A DNA stretch of 64,000 nt, taken from positions 930,001-994,000 of the forward strand of contig NZ_JANRMI010000002.1 of assembly GCF_029531655.1 (NCBI RefSeq). Direction: 5' to 3'. This DNA is from Bdellovibrio svalbardensis (GTDB taxonomy: Bacteria > Bdellovibrionota > Bdellovibrionia > Bdellovibrionales > Bdellovibrionaceae). Positions 54,568-62,390 of this stretch are shown one piece after another. A program made the position numbers and the translations under genes. Position 1 is the stretch's first letter; each line of letters opens with the position of its first letter. Below the pieces are notes generated by a model. It searched no databases, had not been told where the DNA came from, and was given only the letters and a program-made list of their open reading frames with translations.

Positions 54568-54988
54568 AAACCTGCTTCACTCTTTTGTGGTAGGCACTCA
54601 TCATATTGGGAAGATTCACACTCACCAAAGCATTTGCGATGGGACCGGGAACAAACATACTGAAGGTAGCTTCAACAGAATAAGTCGCACGTGTTTTGCC
54701 AGCCTCTGGTTCAAGCTTCCAAGAGCCGATGGAGGTCTTAAACATGTCCCCAGAGGCAAACTCCCAAGTGATTCCTGACGACGGAGTCTCTGTCATCCAC
54801 AAACTGTATTTGAACGACTTAATGACAGCCACACTGTATTCAACAAGTTTACGATGACCTTCGGTTTTTAAAACTTTGCATTGCTTAACTTCAGAAAGAA
54901 ATTCTGGATACTTTTCGTAATCCGCAATGATTTTATAGAATTGTTCAGGGGTGCAATTGAATACTTCGGTGGTAGATGCTTTTGCCAT
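54557..54988 (-). CDS. SRPBCC family (RatA/COQ10-like) protein
   Basis: A 143-residue START/Bet v1 fold protein. 'STTEVFNCTPEQFYKIIADY' and 'YPEFLSEVKQCKVLKTEG' match the polyketide cyclase/COQ10 pattern, 'SVEATFSMFVPGPIANAL' and 'NMMSAYHKRVKQ' the C-terminal helix. Relatives bind ubiquinone or act on ribosomes (RatA); lipid binding is plausible. No toxin partner is adjacent. The 128-residue gene follows with an 11-base overlap. Confidence 0.85.
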   Translation of the reverse strand: MAKASTTEVFNCTPEQFYKIIADYEKYPEFLSEVKQCKVLKTEGHRKLVEYSVAVIKSFKYSLWMTETPSSGITWEFASGDMFKTSIGSWKLEPEAGKTRATYSVEATFSMFVPGPIANALVSVNLPNMMSAYHKRVKQVYGV

Positions 54989-55168
54989 AGTGACTCAAGT
55001 TTGACCATTTGCTTGTTATGAGTCAACGAACAGCTAGACCTTACAATAATTATGTTTCAAACGCCACGTGTGGAAAAACAGCCCCTTTTGCTGACTCTAA
55101 AGACTTCACTCTAGTTATAATGGATTAGCCGGAACACCTGAACAATACCTTAACCCCTTGAAGGTCCT

Positions 55169-55939
55169 ATGATTCCTGCCAACTTTAGAAAAATACTGCT
55201 TTTTGTTCTTCTTCAATTTTTAGTCTTTTCAATCAACGCGGAAGAAAAAATAAACTTCTACACGGAAAAAGGAACCGGAGCCTATCTGGATGAAAAAAAT
55301 CATTTAACTGGCTACGCCGTTGAAGTCGTTCGCGAAATGATTCGAAGAGCTGCTACCAAGGATGAGATAGAGCTTGTCCCTTGGGCCAGGGGTTATGAGA
55401 CTGTTCTCACCAAACCCAACACAGCCATTTTCTCCATGATCCGCAATAAAGAGCGCGAACATCTTTTTAAATGGGTCGGGCCTCTGAATCCAACAAAATT
55501 TGTATTTATTGCCCGAAAAGATTCACATTATAAATTCAAATCAGTGGACGACGCGAAGACTGTTAGGAAAATTGGTTGCTATCAGGGCGATGCCAGAGAA
55601 AAGCTGCTCATTGAAAAAGGATTTTCTAATTTGGAATGTATCGCCAAGGAAGTTCCAAATCAGAACAATCTTAAAAAACTAAAATTCACTCGTATCGACT
55701 TATGGATTACCAGTCGAGATGATCTACTGGATACCTGTAAAGAATTAAAATTTGACCCGAATGAATTTGAGGAAGTTCTGCTTCTGGAAGTTGTCTACAC
55801 CAATATTGGTTTTCACATCAGCACATCAGACAGTGTCATCAAAAAATGGCAGAGTACACTCGACCAAATGAAGAGAGATGGCACCTACGTTAAGATTATG
55901 AAGCAATTTAACGTAGATAAATATATGTGGGCTCTTTAA
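55169..55939 (+). CDS. Periplasmic amino-acid-type binding protein (SBP_bac_3), copy 1
   Basis: A 256-residue exported protein: signal peptide (residues 1-24, SINA), then 'INFYTEKGTGAYLDEKNHLT' and 'GYAVEVVREMIRRAATKDE', the typical opening of family 3 solute-binding proteins, and 'FSMIRNKEREHLFKWVGPL'. The two Cys 'KIGCYQGD' and 'NLECIAKE' may pair. No ABC subunits nearby. Its stop overlaps the zinc-ribbon gene (convergent, four bases). A similar protein is at 60324-61172 on the other strand. Confidence 0.82.
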   Translation: MIPANFRKILLFVLLQFLVFSINAEEKINFYTEKGTGAYLDEKNHLTGYAVEVVREMIRRAATKDEIELVPWARGYETVLTKPNTAIFSMIRNKEREHLFKWVGPLNPTKFVFIARKDSHYKFKSVDDAKTVRKIGCYQGDAREKLLIEKGFSNLECIAKEVPNQNNLKKLKFTRIDLWITSRDDLLDTCKELKFDPNEFEEVLLLEVVYTNIGFHISTSDSVIKKWQSTLDQMKRDGTYVKIMKQFNVDKYMWAL

Positions 55940-56235
55940 GTCTTATTTCCTTTAAAAAGAGCTTCCGCGGCCGCCCGAAGGGCTGCAGCTTTATCAATGC
56001 CGCCAGATCCACCTTTACGCGGAGTAAAGAAATCGCAGAAGTTGGCGCGATCTTTTTCACGCACAACATCCGCATTCGTCTCACGACATTCATTATAAAC
56101 TTTAGGATCGTAAAACTCACAGTTCTTACAAACATGCACATCCGCGCGGCACTGCGGACATTCATCCCGTCGCCCCACAATCCCGTTCACTGGAATTTCT
56201 TTGCTGCAGTTAAAACATATGAGTTTTGATTCCAT
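55936..56235 (-). CDS. Zinc-ribbon protein
   Basis: A 99-residue protein. 'ICFNCSKEIP' (C-x2-C) and 'DECPQCRADVHVCKNCEF' (C-x2-C, C-x2-C), then 'NECRETNADV' and 'NFCDFFTPR', together eight Cys in three pairs plus two single residues, typical of zinc ribbon/zinc finger folds. The C-terminus is 'GGIDKAAALRAAAEALFKGN', an amphipathic helix. The family recalls small DNA- or RNA-binding regulators, but no function is assigned. Convergent with the binding protein, with a four-base overlap. Confidence 0.8.
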   Translation of the reverse strand: MESKLICFNCSKEIPVNGIVGRRDECPQCRADVHVCKNCEFYDPKVYNECRETNADVVREKDRANFCDFFTPRKGGSGGIDKAAALRAAAEALFKGNKT

Positions 56236-56245
56236 ATTATTCCTT

Positions 56246-56300
56246 ACTCCGGCAGAGCCGGAGTGTAGACCAGACCGGCAGAGCCGGAGTGTAAGCCAGA
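56246..56300. repeat. Family C palindromes in a 26-bp tandem pair
   Basis: First palindrome has arms ACTCCGG and CCGGAGT around CAGAG (56246-56264). The unit CCGGCAGAGCCGGAGTGTA plus seven bases recurs in tandem (56249-56274 and 56275-56300) with two mismatches. Between the zinc-ribbon gene and glpX. Related to 35706-35724. Confidence 0.78.
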
Positions 56301-57263
56301 CTACTTCTTCGGTTTACGGTGTAAATCGTGATGAGCTTCAATAGTACGAATCGTACCCGTTGCTGATCTCATTACCAAAGAATGGCTTTTCGCTTTTCCA
56401 TCAGGAAGGAAACGAATGCCTTTAAGTAAAGCACCATCTGTCACGCCAGTTGCGATAAACATCACAGAACCTGACGCCAATTCATCAATGGTAAACTTCT
56501 TATCAAGGTCACTCAAGCCCATGCGAGTTGCGCGAGATCTTTCCTCATCATTGCGGAATTTCAAACGCCCCTGGAAGTCACCACCCAAACATTGCATGGC
56601 TGCTGCAGAGATCACACCTTCTGGTGCGCCACCAATACCCATCAACAAATCCACGCCCGAATCAGGCCAAGCAGCCGCAACTGCAGCCGAAACGTCACCG
56701 TCATCAATCAAGTTGATGCGAGCGCCCGTCTTACGAGCTTCCGCGATCAAATCCGCATGACGAGGGCGATTCAAAATCACAACCGTCAGGTCTTTCACTT
56801 CTTTATCCAAAGCCGCCGCAACTGCTTTGATATTTTCTGTTGCTGATTTGTCGATATCAATTTTTCCGCGAGCACCAGGGCCGCAGGCAATTTTATCCAT
56901 GTAGGTATCAGGCGCATGCAAGAACTTGCCGTGCTCTGCAACAGCGATCACAGAAATCGCACCCACTCCACCCGTCGCACAGATTGTCGTTCCTTCAAGA
57001 GGATCCAGGGCGATATCCAAAGACGGAGCATCATCACCCTTTTGACCCACTTTTTCACCGATATACAGCATAGGAGCTTCATCACGCTCTCCCTCGCCGA
57101 TAACAACAGTGCCATCCATGCGAACGCCATCAAAAGCTCTTCTCATGGCATCCACTGCTGCAGCATCCGCTGCCTTTTCATCTCCACGACCCATCCAACG
57201 TGCTGAGGCCAAAGCCGCTGCTTCCGTTACGCGTACAAATTCTAAAGCCAGGTTTCTGTCCAT
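56301..57263 (-). CDS. glpX: Class II fructose-1,6-bisphosphatase
   Basis: A 320-residue GlpX. 'DALDPLEGT'-type metal motif is visible as 'IALDPLEGTTICATGG', with 'VVIGEGERDEAPMLYIGE' before it and 'LMGIGGAPEGVISAAAM' after. It removes the 1-phosphate from fructose-1,6-bisphosphate in gluconeogenesis. Overlaps ybgC by 22 bases. In a predator living on amino acids, gluconeogenesis makes sense. Confidence 0.95.
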   Translation of the reverse strand: MDRNLALEFVRVTEAAALASARWMGRGDEKAADAAAVDAMRRAFDGVRMDGTVVIGEGERDEAPMLYIGEKVGQKGDDAPSLDIALDPLEGTTICATGGVGAISVIAVAEHGKFLHAPDTYMDKIACGPGARGKIDIDKSATENIKAVAAALDKEVKDLTVVILNRPRHADLIAEARKTGARINLIDDGDVSAAVAAAWPDSGVDLLMGIGGAPEGVISAAAMQCLGGDFQGRLKFRNDEERSRATRMGLSDLDKKFTIDELASGSVMFIATGVTDGALLKGIRFLPDGKAKSHSLVMRSATGTIRTIEAHHDLHRKPKK

Positions 57264-57652
57264 TGTTCACTCTCCGTCGCTGTTTTGATCTCAGCAGATA
57301 GTCTTAGTAATTTTAAATCCAACCCCAGCGGAACATGCACTGTTTTGCAAACAGAACACACTTCACCGTTTCTTCCGCGCAAGCGATATTGAAAGATCAG
57401 ACGATTTCCCTCTGACCTTGCCTGCACTTCAATCTCAAGCTCATCACCAAAAAAAGTCGGTTTGATGTGTTTTACCTGAGTTTCATAAACCGCAAAATGA
57501 CTCGCCGAACCCGGCTTCTGATAGTCGATCAGCCCCTTTTGATGAGCCCAAGCCACACGCGCTTCTTCGTAAAAACGCAAATAGTTGCTGTGATGGACAA
57601 TCCCCATCAGATCGGTTTCGTAGAACTGCACTTTGTGACGATGAATAAACAT
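57242..57652 (-). CDS. Acyl-CoA thioesterase, YbgC/hot-dog type
   Basis: A 136-residue hot-dog thioesterase. 'VQFYETDLMGIVHHSNYLRF' contains the catalytic Asp-x3-I-V-H-H/Y motif of the 4-hydroxybenzoyl-CoA/YbgC subfamily, and 'YEEARVAWAHQKGL' follows. It hydrolyses short acyl-CoA esters; YbgC relatives also belong to the Tol-Pal region, but no tol gene is here. Overlaps glpX; 103 bases from the divergent pgsA. Confidence 0.9.
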   Translation of the reverse strand: MFIHRHKVQFYETDLMGIVHHSNYLRFYEEARVAWAHQKGLIDYQKPGSASHFAVYETQVKHIKPTFFGDELEIEVQARSEGNRLIFQYRLRGRNGEVCSVCKTVHVPLGLDLKLLRLSAEIKTATESEQWTETWL

Positions 57653-57755
57653 TGATTATTTCTAGACTAAATTGTTAGGGTTAGTCCAGCGCGCTGTTAA
57701 GAAAATGAAGTCAGGGCGTTTAATTCTGCAGTACTTTTGGAGCATAGTGACCAAC

Positions 57756-58322
57756 ATGGCGACGATCACAGAGTGGCAAAGAAATCTTCCGACGAGAATC
57801 ACCATGAGTCGCATCTTTATGGTGCCTCTAATTGTAGCAGCTATGTGGCCCAACACCTTAACTTGGAATATTGTCGCGGCAGTTTTGTTTATGGCCGCCT
57901 CCAGCACCGACTATTTTGATGGGTACTACGCTCGCAAATACAAAGCGGTCAGTAATTTCGGTAAATTCATGGATCCCATTGCTGATAAAATTCTCGTCAC
58001 CAGCGTCCTGGCAATGCTTTTGGCCTTGGGGAAGATCGACGCTTGGATGGTTATTATTATTTTGGCGCGCGACAATTTCATTGGCGGCATCCGCTCCGTT
58101 GCCGCGGCAGATCAAATTATCATTGATGCCAAACCAGCAGGAAAATGGAAGACCGCCATGCAAATGATTGCGATCCCCATTGTAATAATTGGAAATATGG
58201 AGCCTTACTTGCCGTATTTGGACAAAATTGGATACGGAGTCTTGTGGGTGAGCGTCATTTTGAGTATAACCAGCGGTATTGAATACTACTTAGGTTTCTT
58301 AAAGAACCGCAAATCTGCGTAA
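57756..58322 (+). CDS. pgsA: CDP-diacylglycerol--glycerol-3-phosphate phosphatidyltransferase
   Basis: A 188-residue membrane enzyme. The CDP-alcohol phosphotransferase motif D-x2-D-G-x2-A-R-x8-G-x3-D-x3-D is exact in 'DYFDGYYARKYKAVSNFG' followed by 'KFMDPIADK'. It makes phosphatidylglycerol-phosphate. Started at the ATG at 57756, which matches the family's short cytoplasmic N-terminus ('LPTRITMSRIFMVPLIV' follows); the frame is open back to 57672. A 52-residue ORF follows after seven bases. Confidence 0.93.
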   Translation: MATITEWQRNLPTRITMSRIFMVPLIVAAMWPNTLTWNIVAAVLFMAASSTDYFDGYYARKYKAVSNFGKFMDPIADKILVTSVLAMLLALGKIDAWMVIIILARDNFIGGIRSVAAADQIIIDAKPAGKWKTAMQMIAIPIVIIGNMEPYLPYLDKIGYGVLWVSVILSITSGIEYYLGFLKNRKSA

Positions 58323-58329
58323 GGTTGAT

Positions 58330-58488
58330 ATGCTTTTGCACCTTTCTCCTAGTAATTGGTTTTTCATCTTCTTGGCGTTGCTCCTTAGCAGCTATTTGAA
58401 GATCGCGTCTGCAAAGACGCAAAAGCCCGTATTCTTTGCGACAGCTTCACACGGAGTTGTCTCTCGCCTTCTTTCTTCTTCACGCTAA
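58330..58488 (+). CDS. Short ORF downstream of pgsA
   Basis: A 52-residue ORF (MLLHLSPSNWFFIFLALLLS, stop at 58488). AAGG lies five bases before the ATG and overlaps the pgsA stop. A hydrophobic helix (residues 8-24) is followed by a polar, basic tail ending SSR. It may be a small membrane protein co-translated with pgsA. No homologue recognised; the uniform codon use and SD are the only support. Confidence 0.5.
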   Translation: MLLHLSPSNWFFIFLALLLSSYLKIASAKTQKPVFFATASHGVVSRLLSSSR

Positions 58489-58605
58489 AACAAAGCTCCT
58501 CACTATTAACCTGTGATCTTCAACAGGCAGCATGAATTTTCGTCCGCGACTCCAAATCCTTGTGCCATTCTTTTCTATGCACAAAAACCGAGCACGGAGA
58601 TTTTT

Positions 58606-59097
58606 ATGTCCCTCAAATCAGCATTTGCTGCACTTCTAATATTCTCAACAACACACGCCCTCGCCTACCCATCTGTGGGCGATAAAGTCACCTGGTCCGG
58701 AGAGGTTCAACGTGTCGATGGCACCTCGTACAGCATCCAAATCACCAAGGAAGTGATCGAGCACGACAAGAAGGACAACAAATGGAAAGTCAAAGTCGAC
58801 GCTATCATGGGGGCCGAGAAAACCTCTGACATTTTTGAGAGCAACGAGCTGTACTCCCCCTCTCAATACAAAAATCTGCTCGCCGGCTGCACTTCCAAGG
58901 GGGGAACGATCGAAGATCTCAAACTCAGCATTGGAACCTATAAGACCTGCAAACTTACAACGACCTCAGAAGACGGGACTTTGGTGGAAAAATGGTGGGG
59001 CGACATTCCATTTGGGGTCATAAGCAAGACTACGAAAGACTCAGGACAAGTTGCCAAGCAAAATCCAGCCCTTAAATCGATCCTTGTTGGCCTATAA
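58606..59097 (+). CDS. Secreted hypothetical protein
   Basis: A 163-residue protein from the ATG at 58606, with CGGAG seven bases upstream. Signal peptide (MSLKSAFAALLIFSTTHALA). The mature part is beta-rich and charged ('KVTWSGEVQRVDGTSYSIQI', 'KDNKWKVKVDAIMG') and has two Cys ('LAGCTSKGG', 'TYKTCKLTT') likely paired. No family recognised. The frame is open upstream to 58513 but that part is not needed. Confidence 0.72.
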   Translation: MSLKSAFAALLIFSTTHALAYPSVGDKVTWSGEVQRVDGTSYSIQITKEVIEHDKKDNKWKVKVDAIMGAEKTSDIFESNELYSPSQYKNLLAGCTSKGGTIEDLKLSIGTYKTCKLTTTSEDGTLVEKWWGDIPFGVISKTTKDSGQVAKQNPALKSILVGL

Positions 59098-59284
59098 ACA
59101 AACCTATTAGATCTGACGTCCATTGGCTTTCATTTAAAGTATTTAATTCAGTGCTCATATTTTTTTCCTTTCCTCCAGTGAGGCAATTAGGCTACAACTG
59201 AGGTTCCAAAATCAGTCTGCATAGAGATTTCGAGCATAGTGCTCATTTCCTCTTCAGCGGCTCCCTGTGCCTTAGGAGGTTATA

Positions 59285-59644
59285 ATGGGTAAGAAAATCT
59301 ACGTTGGAAATCTTTCATACAATGTTGGCGATCAAGAGCTTGGCGAAGTATTCGCTCAGTTCGGAAACGTTGAATCAGCACGTATCGTTATCGATCGTGA
59401 TTCAGGTAGAAGCAAAGGCTTCGCGTTCGTAGAAATGGCTACTGACGATGAAGCTAAAGTAGCTATCGAAAAATTGAATGGTACTGACCTTGCTGGTCGT
59501 AACATGAACGTTTCTGAAGCAAAACCAATGGCTCCACGTGAAGGTGGCGGTCGTGGTGGCTTCGGTGGCGGTGGAAATCGTGGCGGCGGCTTCGGCGGTG
59601 GAAATCGCGGTGGCGGTTCTGGCGGCGGACGTCCTCGTTACTAG
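59285..59644 (+). CDS. RRM-type RNA-binding protein with glycine-rich tail
   Basis: A 119-residue protein. Residues 1-80 are an RNA recognition motif: RNP2 'KIYVGNLSYNV', RNP1 'SKGFAFVEMATDDE'. The tail (about residues 88-119) is Gly/Arg-rich ('GGGRGGFGGGGNRGGG'). This is the layout of bacterial cold-shock-type RNA-binding proteins of cyanobacteria, deltaproteobacteria and others. It binds single-stranded RNA and may act as a chaperone. AGGAGG before the ATG suggests high expression. A 187-base leader (59098-59284) could hold regulatory structure; I see no clear element. Two tandem terminators follow. Confidence 0.94.
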   Translation: MGKKIYVGNLSYNVGDQELGEVFAQFGNVESARIVIDRDSGRSKGFAFVEMATDDEAKVAIEKLNGTDLAGRNMNVSEAKPMAPREGGGRGGFGGGGNRGGGFGGGNRGGGSGGGRPRY

Positions 59645-59672
59645 TTTCTGTCTTTCATAGATATGAAATTCC

Positions 59673-59706
59673 AAAAGGGATCTGAGAAATCAGATCCCTT
59701 TTTTTT
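59673..59706 (+). terminator. Rho-independent terminator after the RRM gene
   Basis: Arms AAAAGGGATCTGA and TCAGATCCCTTTT with a GAAA loop and a T-run. Strong. Confidence 0.95.
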
Positions 59707-59708
59707 AG

Positions 59709-59729
59709 GGAATCTGAGAATCAGATTCC
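59709..59729 (+). terminator. Second stem-loop in tandem
   Basis: Arms GGAATCTGA and TCAGATTCC with a GAA loop, followed by TTTCTTTTT. Sequence resembles the first terminator, as if duplicated. Confidence 0.8.
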
Positions 59730-59790
59730 TTTCTTTTTGCCTCTCATCCATCCTTGAGTTGAAATATCCCCAACAGGGAGATGTCATCTG

Positions 59791-60276
59791 ATGGAAGCAA
59801 CCGAAGCGAACGTTTGGAAGAAGTGTACTATCTGTAAAAAACCGATCAATTTCGGTTCTCGCTATTATGTCTGTAGCGTTTCCACCTGCAATGGCGATCG
59901 CACGGGCTATGTCTTCTGCAGCGTCTCTTGTTTCGATGCTCACCTTCCAGGGGCTCGCCATCGTGATGCGGGGGCAATCGAGAAGATGGCACCCAAAAGC
60001 GCTGAAGCTCCTTCGCGCATTTTAGTGAAACCAACCCCTAGCGCAACAACCACTTCAAAGCCGATGGCACCGCAGGCTCCACAGGAAGTGCTAATCATCG
60101 CTTCCCGACTTAAAGAATTCATTCAGGCGCGTTCTGAGTTCAATACATCCGCTTCCGTGATGGACGTACTTTCTGATCATATCCGAATTGTTTGCGACCG
60201 AGCTATTGACAACGCTCGCGCAGATGGCCGAAAGACTGTCTTGGACCGCGATTTTGATTTTCTAAAAAAAGGATAG
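59791..60276 (+). CDS. Zinc-finger protein with a C-terminal histone fold
   Basis: A 161-residue protein in two parts. Residues 10-60 hold eight potential zinc ligands: C12-x2-C15, C28-x4-C33, C43-x3-C47, H51 and H57, enough for one or two zinc ions. A Pro/Ala/Thr linker (66-98) leads to a histone-fold candidate (99-161): 'VLIIASRLKEFIQARSEF' as helix 1, 'SASVMDVLSDHIRIVCDRAI' with 'DNARADG' as long helix 2, then 'GRKTVLDRDFDFL' (G146, R147, K148, T149, V150, D154), which closely matches the loop-2/helix-3 signature of archaeal histones (A-x-x-A-x-x-x-G-R-K-T-[VI]-x-x-x-D). It may bind DNA, alone or as a dimer. Sits 147 bases after an RRM protein. Histone assignment is by motif. Confidence 0.75.
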   Translation: MEATEANVWKKCTICKKPINFGSRYYVCSVSTCNGDRTGYVFCSVSCFDAHLPGARHRDAGAIEKMAPKSAEAPSRILVKPTPSATTTSKPMAPQAPQEVLIIASRLKEFIQARSEFNTSASVMDVLSDHIRIVCDRAIDNARADGRKTVLDRDFDFLKKG

Positions 60277-60286
60277 AACTTCAAAC

Positions 60287-60317
60287 TGCTCCCGCTGATC
60301 CAGTTTTAGAGGGAGCA
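60287..60317. terminator. Hairpin between convergent genes
   Basis: Arms TGCTCCC and GGGAGCA with a 17-base loop and a modest downstream T content (CTATTTT). It probably ends the histone-fold gene transcript. Confidence 0.55.
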
Positions 60318-60323
60318 AGGCAG

Positions 60324-61172
60324 CTATTTTACCACCTGCCAGTCTTTAACTTTCTCATTGAAGAATCCGCTTTCGCGATAAGCTTTTCGAATCGTTCCTT
60401 TAGCGATCAAGATCTTCACTCCTCTATCGAAGGCCTTGATAACCTTCTCCGACGCAGGGAGCTTCTTACTAAAGGCCCACACCCGGCCGCCTTGAAGATT
60501 GATCTTATAACCTGGAATTGGGATGAGTTCGAATCCTTCGTCTTTAAAACTCAAATCCACGCTCGGTCGAAACGCAGACAGCACAACATCAGCCCGACCA
60601 AACCCCACCATACGAATCATTAATTCCCACTGCATGGAATCCAAGATATTTACAAATCCCGCAGCGCGCAGAGCTTCGTGATCACTTTTCCAAATCTTGC
60701 TGGTCACAACCTTGAGATTCTTAATCTCGTTGATCTTCATTTTTTTAAAACTCTCGACATTTTTCCTGGTCCCGTAAAGTCCTGCAACAAAATCACCAGG
60801 CTGCACCGTCGACGGAGACAACCACAAATCCTTATCATCACGAACATCATAGTCCCAAACCGTGCTTCCCGTAGCCATTGCAGATCCATGCTTGATCTCA
60901 ATAAAACTGCGCGAATAGCTAGGTGACCCGGTAAACTCAACATGGCCCTCGAAGCCCCCCGCCGCGAGCGCTTGTTGAAACAAAATCATTTCAACAACAT
61001 CTCGACGCGAGCCTTCTCCGCCAAAGGACTCAGTCTTTAAAGGATCTTTGTTTCCGATATACTGTTTATAACTGGCCAATACATCTTGCGAAACGACGAC
61101 TTTAATCATCGCGGCTTGTGTTGCCTCTGAAAACACACAAAGAAATATAAAAGCAAAATACAGGAATTTCAT
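60324..61172 (-). CDS. Periplasmic amino-acid-type binding protein (SBP_bac_3), copy 2
   Basis: A 282-residue exported protein (signal peptide residues 1-20, ATQA). 'FQQALAAGGFEGHVEFTGSP' and 'NLKVVTSKIWKSDHEALRAA' resemble the bilobed solute-binding fold; 'FGRADVVLSAFRPSVDLSF' and the C-terminal 'VWAFSKKLPASEKVIKAF' fit too. Ligand and partner permease unknown. Not similar enough to the protein at 55169 to be a recent duplicate. Divergent from the AraC regulator by 206 bases. Confidence 0.75.
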   Translation of the reverse strand: MKFLYFAFIFLCVFSEATQAAMIKVVVSQDVLASYKQYIGNKDPLKTESFGGEGSRRDVVEMILFQQALAAGGFEGHVEFTGSPSYSRSFIEIKHGSAMATGSTVWDYDVRDDKDLWLSPSTVQPGDFVAGLYGTRKNVESFKKMKINEIKNLKVVTSKIWKSDHEALRAAGFVNILDSMQWELMIRMVGFGRADVVLSAFRPSVDLSFKDEGFELIPIPGYKINLQGGRVWAFSKKLPASEKVIKAFDRGVKILIAKGTIRKAYRESGFFNEKVKDWQVVK

Positions 61173-61378
61173 GAATCTTTACTTTCGAACAAGCCCTATG
61201 GAAATTCAATGATCATTCAAGTAAGACTTCAGAAACCGAGTACATAACTTTAACTTTACTTGCCAACACCCCGCTTTCTCAGAAGCGCTCTCTTTGATCA
61301 CTCTCCTTGGGGCAGAAGTCGATTAAAAGCGCAATATTGGACAAGCCAAACTTGCGTTTTTAAGTCATACTTCCAGCT

Positions 61379-62272
61379 ATGGCAAAGAATCAGAAAATAA
61401 TCCTCAGTCACTTTCATCGCTCGCAAATTGGGCGCGCGCAAAGATTTATGCGTTTGCATTTTTCCGACGACCTCGCTCTAAAGAAAATCGCCAAAGAGGC
61501 TGGCTCATCCTCTTTTCATTTCGGTCGTTTATTTCAAGCTTACACGGGGGAAACAACTTTTGCCTTTCTTCGTCGAGTCAGACTTTCTCTGGCACTCCGT
61601 ATGCTTCAAGAAGATGCCTTGGTCACTGTGACTGAGGTGGCTTTAAGCGTGGGTTATGAGACGCCTTCGGCCTTTAACAAGGTCTTTAAAAAATGTCTCC
61701 AAATGAGTCCGGGTGAATTTCGCAATCTTGGAAAAGCGAAGCAGGATGAGGTTCTTTACAATCTCAACAACACTCACTCATCAAAGGAGATTGCAATGAA
61801 CTTGAATCTTAAACCAGACTTTCTCACTCGCCCCGCCTGCCACTTTATTTCCGTCAGACACTCCGGCCCCTTTGTCGAAGTGGCGATGCCTGCCTGGAAT
61901 GAGCTGTTTCCACTGCTGGGCGATAAATTCGTCAGACCCCAAGTTCAAGAGTATTTGGGCTTGAGCATTATGGACCCAACCTCTAAAGATGAATCCTCCA
62001 TGACCTATGACGCTGGGGTTGTTCTTGATAAGGAACCACAAACTTTACCCAATAGCCTTCACTACCAAAAAATCCCATCGGGCCGCTATGCCCGCTTTAT
62101 CCTGACGGGCCCCTATCACCATGTATGGCCAGCCTTTGAAAAGATTTTTCAAACCCTCGGTGAAAGTAAAATTAAACTGCGTGCGGGCGCCTGTATTGAA
62201 AACTACGTGAACGATCCCAACGTAACACCCGAACAGGATTTAATTACTGAGCTATTGATTCCTGTTGAATAG
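61379..62272 (+). CDS. AraC-family regulator with GyrI-like effector domain
   Basis: A 297-residue protein of the Rob/SoxS-plus-effector layout. Residues 8-112: two HTH units ('SDDLALKKIAKEAGSSSFHF' and 'VTEVALSVGYETPSAFNKVF', then 'MSPGEFRNLG'). Residues 140-297: GyrI-like small-molecule-binding domain ('FLTRPACHFISVRHSGPF', 'HVWPAFEKIFQTLGE'). Likely responds to an amphipathic or lipophilic ligand and controls efflux or stress genes. Divergent from the binding-protein gene at 60324. A terminator follows. Confidence 0.93.
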   Translation: MAKNQKIILSHFHRSQIGRAQRFMRLHFSDDLALKKIAKEAGSSSFHFGRLFQAYTGETTFAFLRRVRLSLALRMLQEDALVTVTEVALSVGYETPSAFNKVFKKCLQMSPGEFRNLGKAKQDEVLYNLNNTHSSKEIAMNLNLKPDFLTRPACHFISVRHSGPFVEVAMPAWNELFPLLGDKFVRPQVQEYLGLSIMDPTSKDESSMTYDAGVVLDKEPQTLPNSLHYQKIPSGRYARFILTGPYHHVWPAFEKIFQTLGESKIKLRAGACIENYVNDPNVTPEQDLITELLIPVE

Positions 62273-62278
62273 AATTTA

Positions 62279-62316
62279 GCGCCTTCTTGAGTTGTTCATT
62301 GAGAAGGCGCCTTTTA
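62279..62316 (+). terminator. Rho-independent terminator after the AraC gene
   Basis: Arms GCGCCTTCT and AGAAGGCGC with a 14-base loop, then CTTTTATA. Separates it from the membrane protein gene. Confidence 0.82.
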
Positions 62317-62390
62317 TAGAGTCCAGTCTCTTGATCACCCAGTCTATAATGCTTTTTATTTTTTCTGCCTCCGCATAAACTGTCCTTCGT

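Noticed and set aside
56249-56300. CRISPR-like tandem repeats
   Set aside because: Only two units, palindromic, no unique spacers and no cas genes; a REP-like element is more likely.
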